Shown here: positions 48,432 to 60,440 of the stretch, in pieces
Layout of the letters: each line of letters starts with the position of its first letter
How positions within the stretch are numbered: position 1 is the stretch's first letter
NCBI GenBank assembly: GCA_037176705.1
Contig: CM073885.1
Coordinates: 92,876,501 to 92,940,500 of the forward strand
Source: Molossus alvarezi
Taxonomy: Eukaryota > Chordata > Mammalia > Chiroptera > Molossidae
DNA length: 64,000 bases
Reading direction: 5' to 3'
Made by a program: the position numbers and the translations under genes
Notes under the pieces: generated by a model
What the model was told of the DNA's origin: nothing
The model's database searches: none
The model's input: only the letters and a program-made list of their open reading frames with translations

Positions 48432-48703
48432 TGAACATACAGTCTGAGGAACAGGGTAGACCCAGAGCTGTGAAAGTAGGGTACAGACTGACAATCCTCA
48501 GAAGAGGGGGTTGGGGGTGACGGAAGAGATAAACCACGGAACTTAAATGCATGTACTCATAACTGTTGGACATGGACAACACAGCTGGGGTTGGGGTGGG
48601 GGAGGGTTGAGGAGGTGGGTGTCAATAGGAAAAAAGGAGAAACAATTATAATAAAACTAAATTTATTTAAAAAGAAAAGAAAATAGAGAGTGTTAACCCC
48701 TTA

Positions 48704-51578
48704 TCAGCTGTATCATTGGCAAACACATTCTTCCATACAGTGGGTGTCTTCTCATTTTTGTTGGTTTATTTTGCTGTGTATAACTTTTTTAGTTTGATGT
48801 AATCCCATTTGTTTATTTTCCCATTGTTTTCCTTGTCCTAAGAGATAAGTCAACAAAAATAGTATTATGAGAGATGTCTTGAGATTTTACTGCCCATATT
48901 TTCATCTAGAATTTTTATGATTTTATGACTTATGGTTTCATGGTTTTATGGTTTCATGAAGTTGTTTATCCATTTTGAAACTATGCTATGTATGGTGTAA
49001 GTTGGTGGTCTAGTTTCATTTTTTGCATGTACCTGTCCAATTTTCCCATTTATTGAAGAGACTATCTTTACACCATTCTATGCTCTTACCTCCTCTGTCA
49101 AATATTAATTGACCATAGAAATCTGGTTATATTTCTGGGCTCTCTGTTTTTTTTCCATTGATTTTTATTCCTGTTGATATGCCAGTTCCAGGCTGTTTTG
49201 ATTACAATGGTCTTGTAGTATAATTTGATATTATGTATTGTGATACCTTCATCTTTGTTCTTCTTTCTCAAGACTGCTGAGGTAAGGTGTCTTTTTCAGT
49301 CCCATATAGATCTAGATCTGTGAAATATGCAATTGGTATTTTCATAAGAATTGCATTGAATCAATTGATTGTTTGGGGTAGTATGGACATTTTAATGATG
49401 TTAATTCTTCCAATGCATGAACAAGGTATGTGCTTTCACTAATTTGTATCTTCCTCAGTTTCTTTCTTTAATATCATATAGTGTTTTAAGTACAGTTCTT
49501 TTATCTCCTTGATTAAATTTATTCCTAGGTACCTCATTTTTTGTTGTTATTGACATGGTAAGTGGAATTTTTTCTGAGTTTCTCTTTCTGATAGTTCATA
49601 TTTGGTACATAAAAATGCCACTAATTTCTGAATATTAATATTGTATCCTGCTACTTTGTCAAATTCATTTATTATATCTAGAAGTTTCTTGGTGGCATGT
49701 TTAGGGTTTTCTATGTACAATATCATGCCATCTATGAATAATGACAACATTACTTCCTCCTTTTCAATTTGGATACCTTCTGTTTTTCCCTCATGTCTAA
49801 TTGCTGTGGGTAGTACTTCCAATACTGTGTTGAATAAGAGTAGGGAAATCAGACATCCCTGTCTTGTTCTGATCTTAAGGAAACACTTTTAATTTTTGCC
49901 CATTGAGAATGATGTTAGTTGAGGATTTGTCATACATGGCCTGTATTACATGGAGGTATTATCCCTCTATTAGCACTTTGATGAGAGTTTTTATCATAAA
50001 TGATTGCTGGATTTTGTTAAATGATTTTTTATGCATCCATTGATATGATCATTTGATTTTTATCTTTCATTATGTTTTTGTGATATTTATTTATTGATTT
50101 GAAAATTTGTACCAGCTTTGCATTCCTGGAATTCTACTTTGTCATGATGCATAATCTTTTCAATGTATTGCTGAATCCAGTTTTATAATATTTTGTTGAG
50201 GATTTTAGCATCTATGTTCATCAGAGATAATGGCCTATAATTTTCTTTCTTTGTAGTGTCTTTATCTCATGTTGGAATTAGGATAATGCTGGCCTCATAA
50301 AAATTGATTAGGAATATTCCCTCCTCTTGAATTTTCTGGAATAGTTTGAGAAGGATAGGTGTTAGTTCTTTTTTGAATGTTTGATGAAATTCACCTGTGA
50401 AGCCAGCCAGTCCACAATTTTTGTTTGCTGGGAGCTTTTTGATTACTGCTTCACTTGCATTAGTTGTAATGGGTTTTTTCAGATGTTCTGATTCTTCCTG
50501 AATCAGGTTGAATGATTGCATGCTTCTAGTAATTTACCTATTTTGTTCAGATTTTCCAATTTTTGGCATATAGTTGTTCATAACATTTTGTTACAATCTC
50601 TTGTATTTCTGTGAAGTCAGTTGTTACTTTACTCTTACATTTCTGATGTTACTTATTTGGGTTCTTCCTCTTGTTTTCTTGATGAATCTGTTTAAAGGTT
50701 TGTCAATCTTGTTTATCCTTTTAAAGTACCAGCTCTTAGGTTCATTGATCTTTTGTATTTATTTTAGACTCTATTTTGTTTATTTCTACTCTGGTCTTTA
50801 TTATTTCCTTCCTTCTACTTACTCTGGGATTTGTTTGTTGTTCTTTTTCTAGTTCTTTTAGGTGTAGGGTTATATTGTTTGTTTGATATATTTCTTGTTT
50901 CCTGAGGTAGGCCTGTATGCCATGCACTTTCCTTTCAAGTTGCTTTTGCTTTATCCCATAAATTTTTGGTCGTTATTTGTTCACTTTCATTTGTTTCCAG
51001 GTGATTTTTTTTATTTATTCCTTCATCTCATTTTCACCTGTTCATTGTTTAATAACATGTTATTTAGCCTGTATGCGTTTGAATGCTTTTCAGTTTTTCA
51101 ATTATAGTTGAGTTCTAGTTTTATGGCATTGTGATCTGAGAAGATGCTTAATATAATGATAACCTTATTGAATCTGTTAAGACTTACTTTGTCTCCTTAT
51201 AAGTGGTCTATCTTTGAGAATGTTCCATGTGCACCTTAGAAGAATATATATTCTTCTTCTTTGGAATAAAATGTTCTATAAATATCAACTAAATCCTTCC
51301 AATATAGTGTGTCATTTAATGTTGCTGTTGCCTTGTTGATTTTTTTTTTTTTTTTTTTTTTTATACAAGAGCTATCCATTGATGGCAGTGGGGTTGTAAA
51401 ATTCCTGACTATAACTTTATTGCTGTCGATCTTTTCCTTATAATCCACCAAGATTTTCTTTGTATATTTAGGCGCTCCTATATTGGTTGTGTATATGTTT
51501 ATATGGGTTATATCCTCTTGTTTCAATGATCCTTTTAGTATTATGCAGTGTCTTTCTTTGTCTTACGACCTTTGTTTT
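48704..51578 (-). pseudogene. Host L1 ORF2 pseudogene
   Basis: On the minus strand this holds endonuclease text (near 51236-51526), an RT region (50267-50521 with A-N-K-N-C-G-L-A-G-F in place of the usual S-P-G-P-D-G-F) and the catalytic region L-F-I-D-G-M (49547-49822). Both catalytic-region changes would be inactivating. A poly-T run at 51338-51361 also breaks the frame. The N-terminal end of ORF2 is deleted at the SINE stub (51579). The C-terminal end continues beyond the guest L1 at 42577 to about 41630. Confidence 0.85.
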
Positions 51579-51628
51579 GGCCCATGGGTCAACACTCTCT
51601 CTAATCATTGAGCCAAACAGACCAGGGC
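51579..51628 (-). mobile_element. VES SINE stub at a deletion junction
   Basis: Only the tRNA-like head survives, ending gagccaaacagaccagggc. To the left the L1 is in ORF2 endonuclease; to the right it is already in ORF1. Relative to the guest L1, about 735 bp of L1 and most of the SINE are gone, so one deletion removed both after the SINE inserted. Confidence 0.85.
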
Positions 51629-52380
51629 TATGCCACTATTTCTTCAAATAGGTTATCTATTCCACACTCTAAGATGGAGATGCCATTATGCTTGATGTTG
51701 TCCCAGAGGCTTCTTAAAGTTTCCTGATTTCTTTTAATTCTCTTTTCTTTTTGATGCTCTGCTTGTGTGCTAACTGTTATATTGTCCTCTAATTCACTGA
51801 TTCAATCCCCTGCTTCATACAATCTTCTGTTTATTTCTTCTAATGTATTCTTCATTTTAGATATTGTATTATTCATTTCTGACTGGTCTTTTTCATGGTT
51901 TCTTTCTTTCTTTTTTTTTTATCCTTACCTGAGGACATTTTTTGATATTTTGTTCAGATAGAGTGGGAGGGAGAGAGAGAAAAAAAAAAACAAGAACGTG
52001 AAAGAGACACATTGAGTGGTTGCCACCCACACGACCCAACCAGGGCCGGGGACAAACTGCAACCAAGATACGTGCCCGTAGCAGGAACTGAAACTGGGTC
52101 TCTCCAGACTGCAGGCCACAACTCTAACCACTGAGCAATACCGGCCAGGGCCCTTTTTATGGTTGCTATATCCTTTTTTTATGCTTACTATTTCTTTAAG
52201 TCTCATTGATTTCATCTAGTCTTCCCCGAAGTTCATTGAACATCCTTATAAACACTGTTTTGAACTCTGTATCTGGCAAATTGCTTGTCTCCTTACTCAG
52301 TTAGCTCTTTTTCTGATGATTTCTCCTGTTCTCTCATTTGGACCATGTTTGTCTCACCATTTTGGTTGTCTCTTTGTGTT
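51629..52380 (-). pseudogene. Host L1 ORF1 remnant
   Basis: The minus strand carries the L1 ORF1 middle and N-terminal parts (compare atttcttcaaataggttatc with the guest copy). It is interrupted by the SINE at 51901-52151. The C-terminal domain is deleted. The start is not defined with certainty. Confidence 0.75.
51901..52151 (-). mobile_element. VES-type SINE, subfamily A, inside host L1 ORF1
   Basis: It has a T-rich tail, cttacctgaggacatttttt (hairpin arm), a GA block and a head ending gagcaataccggccagggc. Flanks tttttcatggtt and ctttttatggtt form an imperfect TSD. Confidence 0.92.
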
Positions 52381-54398
52381 TGTTTTCTGAATTAGGTAGA
52401 TCTACTATAAATCCAAGTGATGCTAGGTTGGCCTGTGTAGTAGGTGCCCTGTGGAGCCCCATAGTACAGTTTTCTTGATCACCTGCATTGGATTATCCAG
52501 AAATGTCCCTTGTGTGGGTTATGTGGGCCCTCCTGTTTTAATTTAGTCTTTGTTGCCATTGGCCTAGTCTTGTGTGGGGTCAACCCAGACCACAGTGTAT
52601 GAGCTGCTGTGTAGGTGGTGACAACACAAAGTGGAATTCACCTCAGCAGGATCTGGTACCTGCTGAGCTCTCCCTTTAGATATATCATTGTGAATCTAAT
52701 TGGATCCTGCTCTGATGTTGTCTGAAGCTGGCCACTGTGTGTATTGGTTTTAGGGTCTCTTGGGAAAGCCTCTCGTGCATGCCAATTTCAGATACTGCCT
52801 GTGACTAGCCCTAGGCAACTCGTTTGGAGATAAAAAGTGATCTACAGTTTGTGGCTGCCTTTGCTGAGCCTGGGTATATGCAGAAGGGATCAAACTGTGC
52901 AACCCGACTGGCTTTACAAGCACTGAGCCCAGGGGCAGGTCTGCAAAAATTCCTAGGAACCCAGAGGTCCTCCTCTGCCTGTCTGTGCCTGCCAGCTGCC
53001 TAATTGACTCAGTCACTGAAAGAGCCTGTGGTGGTACTTGAGTTGCACATAATAGGTTCTCAGTAATTTACCAGGTAGTGGTAAGAGGTGTTTATTAAAT
53101 CTATACAGGTTCAAAGTTGGTGCTAGTGCTGGCTCTGAGTTAAATCAGCAAATGCCCAAGGTATACCAAGTCTAGCTCCCACCTGCTGGGTGCTCACACT
53201 CCTTTCTGGTGGGTCAGGATCTCAGGGAGTCATCAGGTTGAGGCCAGGACAGTTTATCAAGCCCAAATAGACTGTAAAGGGAAGGATCTGCAACAGTCGG
53301 GTATGTGAGGGAAAAATGTCTTCCATACTAGGGCCACACAGCATAGTATGTCCCAGATTCTGCCAGGAGCCCAATATCAACAGTGCAGGATGACTGGGCG
53401 TTGAGAGAGGGAGAAGTGTTGGCCAGGCTTGGGGGAAATTGGGCATTGTGGCCCCTACCTACTCCAGAGCCACACAACTCAGTCTGTCTCCGATTCTGCC
53501 CAGACCTCGGAAGGGTGGGACCACCCAAAATTGAGAGGGTAGGGCCACTATAGTCTGGAAAGTGGGGCTAGCAGATCTCCCATGATGGGGAGGCTCCAGT
53601 CAGGTTCATGGGAAAGTGGGGGGAATGGCCCCTATCCCTAAGTCACACAACTCTCTCATTGACAGCCAGAGTCTGCCCAGATCTCTGCACTCTGGCCTAG
53701 GCAACTGACTTCTTAGCAAGGTGGAAGCTCCACAGGGTGCTGGTAGATAGGGAGACCAGAGGGTGGGGCTACTGCATTCCCCCGGACTGAAGCCTATGGA
53801 GGAGTGTGCTCCATCCAAGAAATATGGTGTCTATGATACAGATACAGTAGCATGCCTCAGCACAGCGGTCCAGACAGTTATTCCTTCAGCTCTTTCCCCA
53901 GAACCACAAACTCCAGTCTCTCTTCACATACCTTTAGTCTGCTCCACCGTCCTTCCTCTTGAGACCAGGGTAAGTGGCTGCAAATGAAATTTTGAGCATT
54001 TGCCTTATAAGAGAGCACTTGTGTCTCTAGAAAACTCCTGTCTCTCCCTGGTGGGCAGAATCCCCACTGATTTTCACAACCAGATGTTATGTGGGCACCT
54101 CTTCCTTTCTCCGGTGCTCTGGGCTTGGGAACCTGGCTTGGGATTGAGACCACCCCCCAATTCTCCAGGGGAGCTTTTGCAGCTGAGATATCCCTCCAGA
54201 ATCTCAGCTGCGGCCTGTGGGAATGAGGCCAGCCTTTTTCATATCTCCACACTTCATATCAGCCTTGATGTGGCTTCTTCTGTAAATCCTTGGTTGGTTA
54301 TTTGCGTTGACTGTTCTATGTTTTAGTTGGACTTCCAGTTTGGTCCTGGGAGAAGGTCTGCATAGCTTCCACTTACTCCACCACCATCTTGGATCCTC
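52381..54398 (-). promoter_or_regulatory. Host L1 5'UTR (about 2 kb)
   Basis: GC-richer than its surroundings, with no conserved protein frame. L1 5'UTRs hold an internal RNA polymerase II promoter. The first bases on the minus strand include ccaagatggtggtgg, containing the core of a YY1-type site. It is more than twice as long as the guest L1's 5'UTR, so the two are different subfamilies although their first 50 bases are alike. Frames at 52750-54252 of 60-124 codons lie wholly in this UTR and are not supported. Confidence 0.75.
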
Positions 54399-54771
54399 TG
54401 ATGATCTTAATTAAACTCTTTTTTCTGTTACAATCCTCTTTATCATATATAGTGAACAGAGAAAATAGGGCTGTATAACAAATATTCTGTGTCCATGAAA
54501 TGTGTTTCTACTGCCTGCTGGGGAAACAGACTACATTTCCCAGCACCCCTCAGGGCAAAGGACTGTTGTTGGACTTGAAGTACACCATTTCTAGGCCTGG
54601 TCCATAAAATAACTCCTCCAAGTAATTTCCATGCCTTTTCTTTTCCTAATTGCCAGCCAAAAGCATAAAAGCCATCAGAACCTTCTGGGTCCCTAGGAAT
54701 AGTAGAGACAAAGTCCCGGGCTGTGCAAAGACTGAAAATACCACATTGAACTTTATGTAAGAAACTTGTGT

Positions 54772-56122
54772 TAAGACCAGTGGAACAGAATAGAGAACCC
54801 AGAAATGGACCCTAGGCAATATGCTCAATTAATATTTGACAAAGGTGGCAAGAGCATACAGTGGAGTAAGGACAGTCTCTTTAATAAATGGTGCTGGGAA
54901 AATTGGACAGCTACTTGCCGAAAAATGAAACTAGACCATCAACTTACACCCTACACCAAAATAAACTCAAAATGGATAAAAGACTTAAATGTAACTCATG
55001 AATCCATAAAAATCCTAGAGGAGACTGTGGGCAACAAAATCTCAGACATCATACGCAGCAGAATTTTTACTGACACATCACCTAAGGCAATAGAAACCAA
55101 GGAGAAAATGAACACATGGGACTACATCAAACTCAAAAGCTTCTGCACAGCGAAAGATACAATCATCAAAACGGAAAGGCTACCCACTGTATGGGAGAGC
55201 ATAATTGCCAATGATATATCAGATAAGGGGTTAATTTCCAATACATATAGAGTGCTCATACAACTCCACAAAAGGAAGACAAAGAATCCAATTAAAAAAT
55301 GGGCAGAGGAACTAAATAGACACCTCTCCAAACAGGACATACAAATGGCTAAGAGACATATGAAGAAATGTTCATCATCACTAATCATCAGAGAGATGCA
55401 AATCAAAACAACAATGAGGTATCACCTCACACCTGTCAGAATGGCCGCCATCAACAAATCATCAAACAACAAGTGTTGGCGAGGGTGTGGAGAAAAGGGG
55501 ACTCTAGTACACTGTTGGTGGGAATGCAGACTGGTGCAGCCACTATGGAAAACAATATAGTGTCACCTCAAAAAATTAAAAATTGATCTCCCATTTGACC
55601 CAGTGATCCCACTTCTAGGAATATACCCTACGAAGCATAAAACACCAATCAGAAAGAATATATGTACCCCCATCTTTGTAGCAGCACTATTTACAATCGC
55701 TAAGATCTGGAAACAGCCCAAGTGCCCATCAGTAGACGAATGGATTAAAAAGCTGTGGTACATATACACAATGGAGTACTACGCAGCGGTAAGAAAGAAA
55801 GATCTCTTATCCTTTGAGACTACATGGACGGACCTGGAAAGTATCATCCTAAGTGAAACAAGCCAAACAGAGAAAGACAAATTTCATATGATCTCACTGA
55901 TTTCTGGAATATAATGAACATAACAGTTTGAGTACAATCCCCTAAGGAGTGGGGAGGTGAGAGAGGGATGAACAACAAAATTTATATGCATGTATGCATG
56001 AACAGTGGACATGGACAACAATCGGGGGAAGGGGCAGGGAGGGAAAGGGGAGGGGGGAATCAGTGGGGGAAAAAAGGAGAATCATTTGTAACAAAAATTA
56101 ATCAATAAAAAAAAAAAAAAAG
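54772..56122 (+). mobile_element. LINE-1, 5'-truncated, sense, relatively young
   Basis: It starts in ORF2 (accagtggaacagaatagag) and runs through the stop and a G-rich 3'UTR to a 14-base A run at 56108-56121. Its 3'UTR is the same type as at 33650-33795. A gapped TSD (agaaacttgtgtt, agaagtgtgtt) is plausible. Low damage in coding sequence marks it as the freshest L1 here. Confidence 0.9.
54805..55914 (+). pseudogene. L1 ORF2 C-terminal fragment with a single stop
   Basis: One frame is open from 54805 to 55914 (about 370 codons) except for TAG at 55558-55560, where the family normally has tryptophan (TGG). The Cys-rich motif [13 protein letters not shown] followed by C-W-W-E-C is intact. The end reads I-S-L-I-S-G-I and a stop. 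There is no endonuclease or RT, so it is inert. Confidence 0.9.
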
Positions 56123-56175
56123 AAGTGTGTTTGTTATAATACTTATCCACTTACCCTGAACAATCACTTACCCTA

Positions 56176-57243
56176 AATTTTAAGAAAATGAATTATAGTT
56201 GATATGCTGCCATTAAAAACAAAACAGAAAAAAACTAAACTGTGTGGCACCTCTTTAAGAGCCGAGGAATGGACAACGAGAAAACAGAGATTGATGCTCG
56301 AAGCCTAGAGCGTCTATTGAGCTGTTACAAAATTTCCATCTGCCGCAACTTGGAAGGCAAGTCGTATCCAACATGGAACTATTGCTGTAGAGAAAGTGAT
56401 TTGGAAAAGGCAGAGTGAAAATGGGTTTTGGTTGCTACCGGCTGCCTTTAGCAAATTGTCTCTAGAAAGATATGTTAACAAAGTTCAAAAATGATTTGGA
56501 GACTGTCCAGAGATCTAACGCCTAACAAACTGAAAACTAAAATGTATTTAAGAACTTTGGGTATGCTTATTGACCCATGGAACTGATTGGACTTAAACAG
56601 TTCAGAAGTTTAGCAAGATTTTGTGGGAATTATGTAGCCAAAATAAACTAAGTATGAATCTTTCCAAAATTCCTATGGCTTTTCATACCGAAAAAACAAC
56701 AACAACAAGCAAACAAACTGACTATGTAAGCTTCCAGCACATGCAGACCCCAATCAGGACATATTCTTCTTTGTTCACATAAGATATGATAATAGATAAT
56801 CTGCTGATAACAAATAAGGCCCTATAAATGGTGAAGCCAAAGGTCCTGTGAGAACAATGCATAGAGAGAAGAATATTTCTCTTAAAAGTAAAAATCAGAG
56901 TTTAAAATGTTTTTTTACAAACCTCCACCCCAGATGTGAGTCTTCATAGACCAAGCCTAGCAAGATATAAAACACTGAAATGTATCTCTAATGCTGTCTC
57001 TCTTAATTTCCACATTTTCTTTTGGTATACTAGACCATCTCCACCATCATTTTTTAATGTATTAGGGGCATATAATTTGCCATTTCTGGTTTATTGATTT
57101 CTGGTTCAGGAGGATATGGCTGGACCTGCTGAAGAGGCCAATGTATTACCAGGAAATCTTGAGGTAAATGGAGTAGCTAGATAGAATGTTGGATTATCTC
57201 CCAAGGTGAGTATGTCCTATATATGAAGGGAAAGTAAAACAGC
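56176..57243. other. Unassigned sequence
   Basis: No recognised repeat or gene. It contains a block with more CpG than its surroundings (56255-56400) and a (CAA)n stretch near 56697. Confidence 0.4.
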
Positions 57244-57304
57244 TATTTGCTGATTAAAAGTCAGACTATGCAGAGACTGCTTTTCCTTCCACCTTTCTGT
57301 CTAA
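57244..57304 (+). repeat. Left member of a 61-bp inverted repeat pair
   Basis: It begins tatttgctgattaaaagtca. Its reverse complement matches 60786-60835 plus 61176-61186, once the SINE in that copy is removed, at 59 of 61 positions. A 50-bp core (57244-57293) is exact. Similarity stops abruptly on both sides. Confidence 0.9.
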
Positions 57305-60035
57305 AGTTGAAATTCAGCTAAGAATTATAAAACCCCAATATATCCCTTTGAAGCACATTATTATAGGGCAGCTAAATAGGTTCTTCCATTTGGGTTTCTG
57401 CTACGTTATCTTTGAAAATAAGTTTAAGTAATCAAAAAAGTTGCTAGATGCTTTTTTTTTTTTTTTCAGGAGGAGTTGAAAGTTATGGGAGAACATAAAC
57501 TGATAGGAAGAGGTAATATAACTTTAAACTAATAAATTTTTAAACGAAAGTAGGAATTTATTCTAAAATAGCCAATAGATACACAATATCAAATTTATTC
57601 TTCAACTATGACTAGTGAATCAAACTCTGAATGAAAAATATAATGTATTCTTCTGCAAAATGATCATTTAAAATGAAAGAAACAGTAGCCTGTCTGAAGG
57701 CATTAGTTTATTCTTAATTATGTCTGGAATGCATTGGCTTGGAAAGCTAGCAGTGATATCAGAGCAATGATATTTTATATATTGTGACAGGCTGAACAAC
57801 CAGCAGGATGCTGAACAAAACAATGTAGAAACAGTTTTGCTGCTAACCAGTGGAAAGTCTATGGAAATATTTTTTTCTTTAAAGAGTAATCCTCAGCCTA
57901 AAGTTTTCTTTGATTTTTAAAGTGAAGAGACATTTTACATCTTGCTCTTACCTTATCTGATGTAGTAAGAGTACAGAAGAAACTGAGTGAAACACATCAT
58001 TGCTTAGAGAGTTTAAAATTCATAGAAAAGAATATGAGATAGTTGTGATTCCTCTATGAAATGCATTTCTGCAGCCCTCCAAGTGGAGAACTAGATGTTT
58101 TCTATATACTTATTAGAGCCATTAAAGTTGGGGTTTTAATTTTTAAATTTTATAAATTGCATCAGAGAAAAGTAGAATCACCCAAAGCTCAGGCTCTGTG
58201 AATATGAGTATAAACATGTATGTATATAAATTTAAATTCTGTTTCTTAAAAGATTCTGAAATCCTTTAATATATGTGTGTGCATTAAACAGTTCAAGGAT
58301 CTCATATATTAACCAATAATAGCAAAGCTAATACATCTTAGAACAGATTCAGCAAAGAAATAAGTTCTAAAATAACCTAATATAAACGAAACATCATTTC
58401 AAGTGAGAAATACCATCATGTTAACTCTCTAAAAAGGAGAACAAGAATTTACAACGTAAATGAGTTTAATATTGCTCTTTAAAAATGATGTCTGGATATT
58501 TGAGAAATTTTAATTATGCTTAAAGAAGCACTATTTTGAAAAGATTAATATCAATGCATCATTATCAAAAGGGAATGACAAAGAAAACCAAATGCTAATA
58601 ATTTTTTAAGTATTAGCAATGAAATCCAAGTTCCCTAAAATTATCTAATGATAGAGGTTTATTTCACAAATTCCCATTACAATAATTATGATAGGATTGT
58701 ATTTCTTACACTTTTATGTTTTAATCTAGGCCCCAAAGAGCCCTTTCCTTTATGCATATTGTTTTATTTGATTAACATATATATGAAAAAGCCCATAAGG
58801 CTAAACTTTAATGGGTTTTATGTGTCCTATTCCTCCACATATAAGCCATAGAAATGAGAACAAGCGTGTATATTAGAGTTGTTTTTAAAGTGTAGAACTC
58901 TCCAAGTGTGTACAATATTCTAACAAAGCTAACTCCTTTAGATGAAGAAAAAAGCTGTAAACTAATAGTTTTCATTAAATTTATCTTAGCTTCTTTTATC
59001 AGCAAGTGGCCTTTGTTGTAGTGTTCTTGGCATCTCTTCTGTCATGAATAACCTTACACCATTTTCTATCCTATTTAATTATTCTCTCTTGCTTAAAGCA
59101 TAATCAGCATTAAACCAGCTGTGCAATCTTGAATGAATACCATTGCAATAATACATTGATTTTTTAAAAAGCACAAGGTGGCTATTAATTTTACTTGAAG
59201 CCCTCTCTCCTGACTATTGCCTGTACACAGTTTTAGAAGCTATATCCATTTGCTGCTAAGTAGTACTATCCCTCGTACACTCATTACACCAGTGGATTCT
59301 CTCAGAGTCTGACACTGTGACTGGCCAGACAATTATTAATAGCCAGGAAAGACACCTTTAGAAGAGAAGGCATCCTTATTATTGTGAATGATTGGATCAT
59401 GGAAAATCTCACAGCACAAGAAACAAACTAATTTCTTGGGGGGGAAAAAAAGAAGGCAGTTTTTTCTGAAAATTCTCTCTATGAGGATATAAATAGCCAA
59501 TATATTAAGATGACCTGCATGTAAAGAACTCACTGATAGAGAGGTGTTGATAATCATTCAATCAATAACAAAGTTATAATGCTGGCAGGAAATGCCTTAA
59601 ACACTCTAGAAAGAAGCACATTAATCATGAACATGCAGTGTCGAGGTCTGATCTTAGCCAGTGATGAAGCACAGGACTTACAGTAAATGAATTACATGGG
59701 TTTTGGCATAAATTCTAAATATCAAATTTCACCTTGGGTGACCCATGCAGCTTTATAGAATTATGAAGTCCTAAAAAATGATTGTATGCTATTGTTCTAT
59801 CCCAGGGAGGATGTCATAAAAGCATTGATTATTGGTGCTGGAAAAACCCTTGGTGGTTCAATCTAATTCTTTGATTAACTCATTAAAAAAAAAAAAAAAA
59901 AAGGCAAAAAAACTAGGAGAGTCCAAGAGAATTACCAAGTATGCAAAGCCTATTTCTTTTTGTAATTTTTTTCTTATTGCCATCATTACTACTGCTATTT
60001 TGAACTTTGAATAAAGTTCTGTATTGTCACATATC
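57305..60035. other. Unassigned sequence between the inverted repeats
   Basis: About 2.7 kb without a recognised repeat or coding region. A poly-T run lies at 57452-57468 and a poly-A run at 59884-59902. Short frames (58648-58851, 58808-59005, 59336-59557) show no transposase-like or other motif. Confidence 0.45.
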
Positions 60036-60039
60036 TATG

Positions 60040-60440
60040 ATGTATTGTCATAGTATGGATCTTTATTAGTTAGTATAAATAATAGTGCCTTCTATAACAA
60101 CTCCCAAATTTCTGTTCCTTAACACAAAATGGGTTTATTTTCTTATAAAAATCCACACTTAGATATGTCTTGTCAGATGGAAGTGTTCATCCTGGTCCTT
60201 CAGGTTCCAAGGTTTGTTTAACCTTTGGGAGTCACTGCAGAGATTTGTGCTTGCTGGACCCTCTGCAACACTCGGTACGTGGAGGAGGATGAAACGTGGA
60301 GGATCATGCAGAAGAATTTCATGAATCCAGCCTGAGAAGTGGGCACATCTATTGGTCAGAAAGCGATACCCGACTGCAAGAGTGGCAGAGCAGAGAGCGT
60401 AGCACTGTTTTCTGGCCTGGAGTGTAGCAGAAGCTGTGGT
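60040..60440 (+). mobile_element. Possible ancient LTR-type repeat
   Basis: The order ctataacaactcccaaattt, then ccttaacacaaaatgggttt, then ctattggtcagaaagcg resembles a common ancient mammalian LTR or LTR-like repeat. Family unassigned, edges approximate. The 103-codon minus-strand frame at 60159-60470 lies within it and is not supported. Confidence 0.4.

Larger units (their letters stand above)
42566..48703 (+). mobile_element. Full-length LINE-1 (guest element), sense, 12-bp TSD
   Basis: The insertion is 42578-48691. The TSD gttaacccctta is exact at 42566-42577 and 48692-48703, and the disrupted host L1 text rejoins across it. Layout is 5'UTR (42578 to about 43460, starting ccaaaatggtggtggagtga), ORF1 (about 43465-44552), a 45-nt spacer, ORF2 (44598-48431), a G-rich 3'UTR and an A-rich tail. 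ORF1 is split by a VES SINE and ORF2 has several frameshifts, so it is inactive. Confidence 0.93.
41360..54398 (-). mobile_element. Near-full-length LINE-1 (host element), antisense, split by a second L1
   Basis: On the minus strand it reads 5'UTR (54398 to about 52380), ORF1 remnant (to 51629), a deletion scar with SINE stub (51579-51628), ORF2 (51578 to 48704 and on from 42577) and 3'UTR to about 41360. Its last 70 or so bases are missing compared with the related copy at 29665. The 5' end carries ccaagatggtggtggagta, resembling the start of mammalian L1s. It is interrupted by the sense L1 at 42578-48691 and by SINEs at 42229-42492 and 51901-52151. ORF2 is full of stops; the RT motif reads FIDG in place of F-x-D-D. 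Confidence 0.9.
54480..56175 (+). mobile_element. Probable ancient LTR-like repeat, split by an L1
   Basis: The left part has cagactacatttcccagc, then cttgaagtacaccatttc, then taggcctggtccataaaat, then a stretch ending cttgtgttaag (54771). The presumed continuation (gtgtgtttgttataatac) appears after the L1 tail at 56123. Motif order recalls an ancient mammalian LTR. The family name is uncertain. Confidence 0.45.

Noticed and set aside
52750..54326. Several 60-124 codon frames on both strands
   Set aside because: All fall in the GC-richer 5'UTR of the antisense L1. The length comes from composition and no family is matched.
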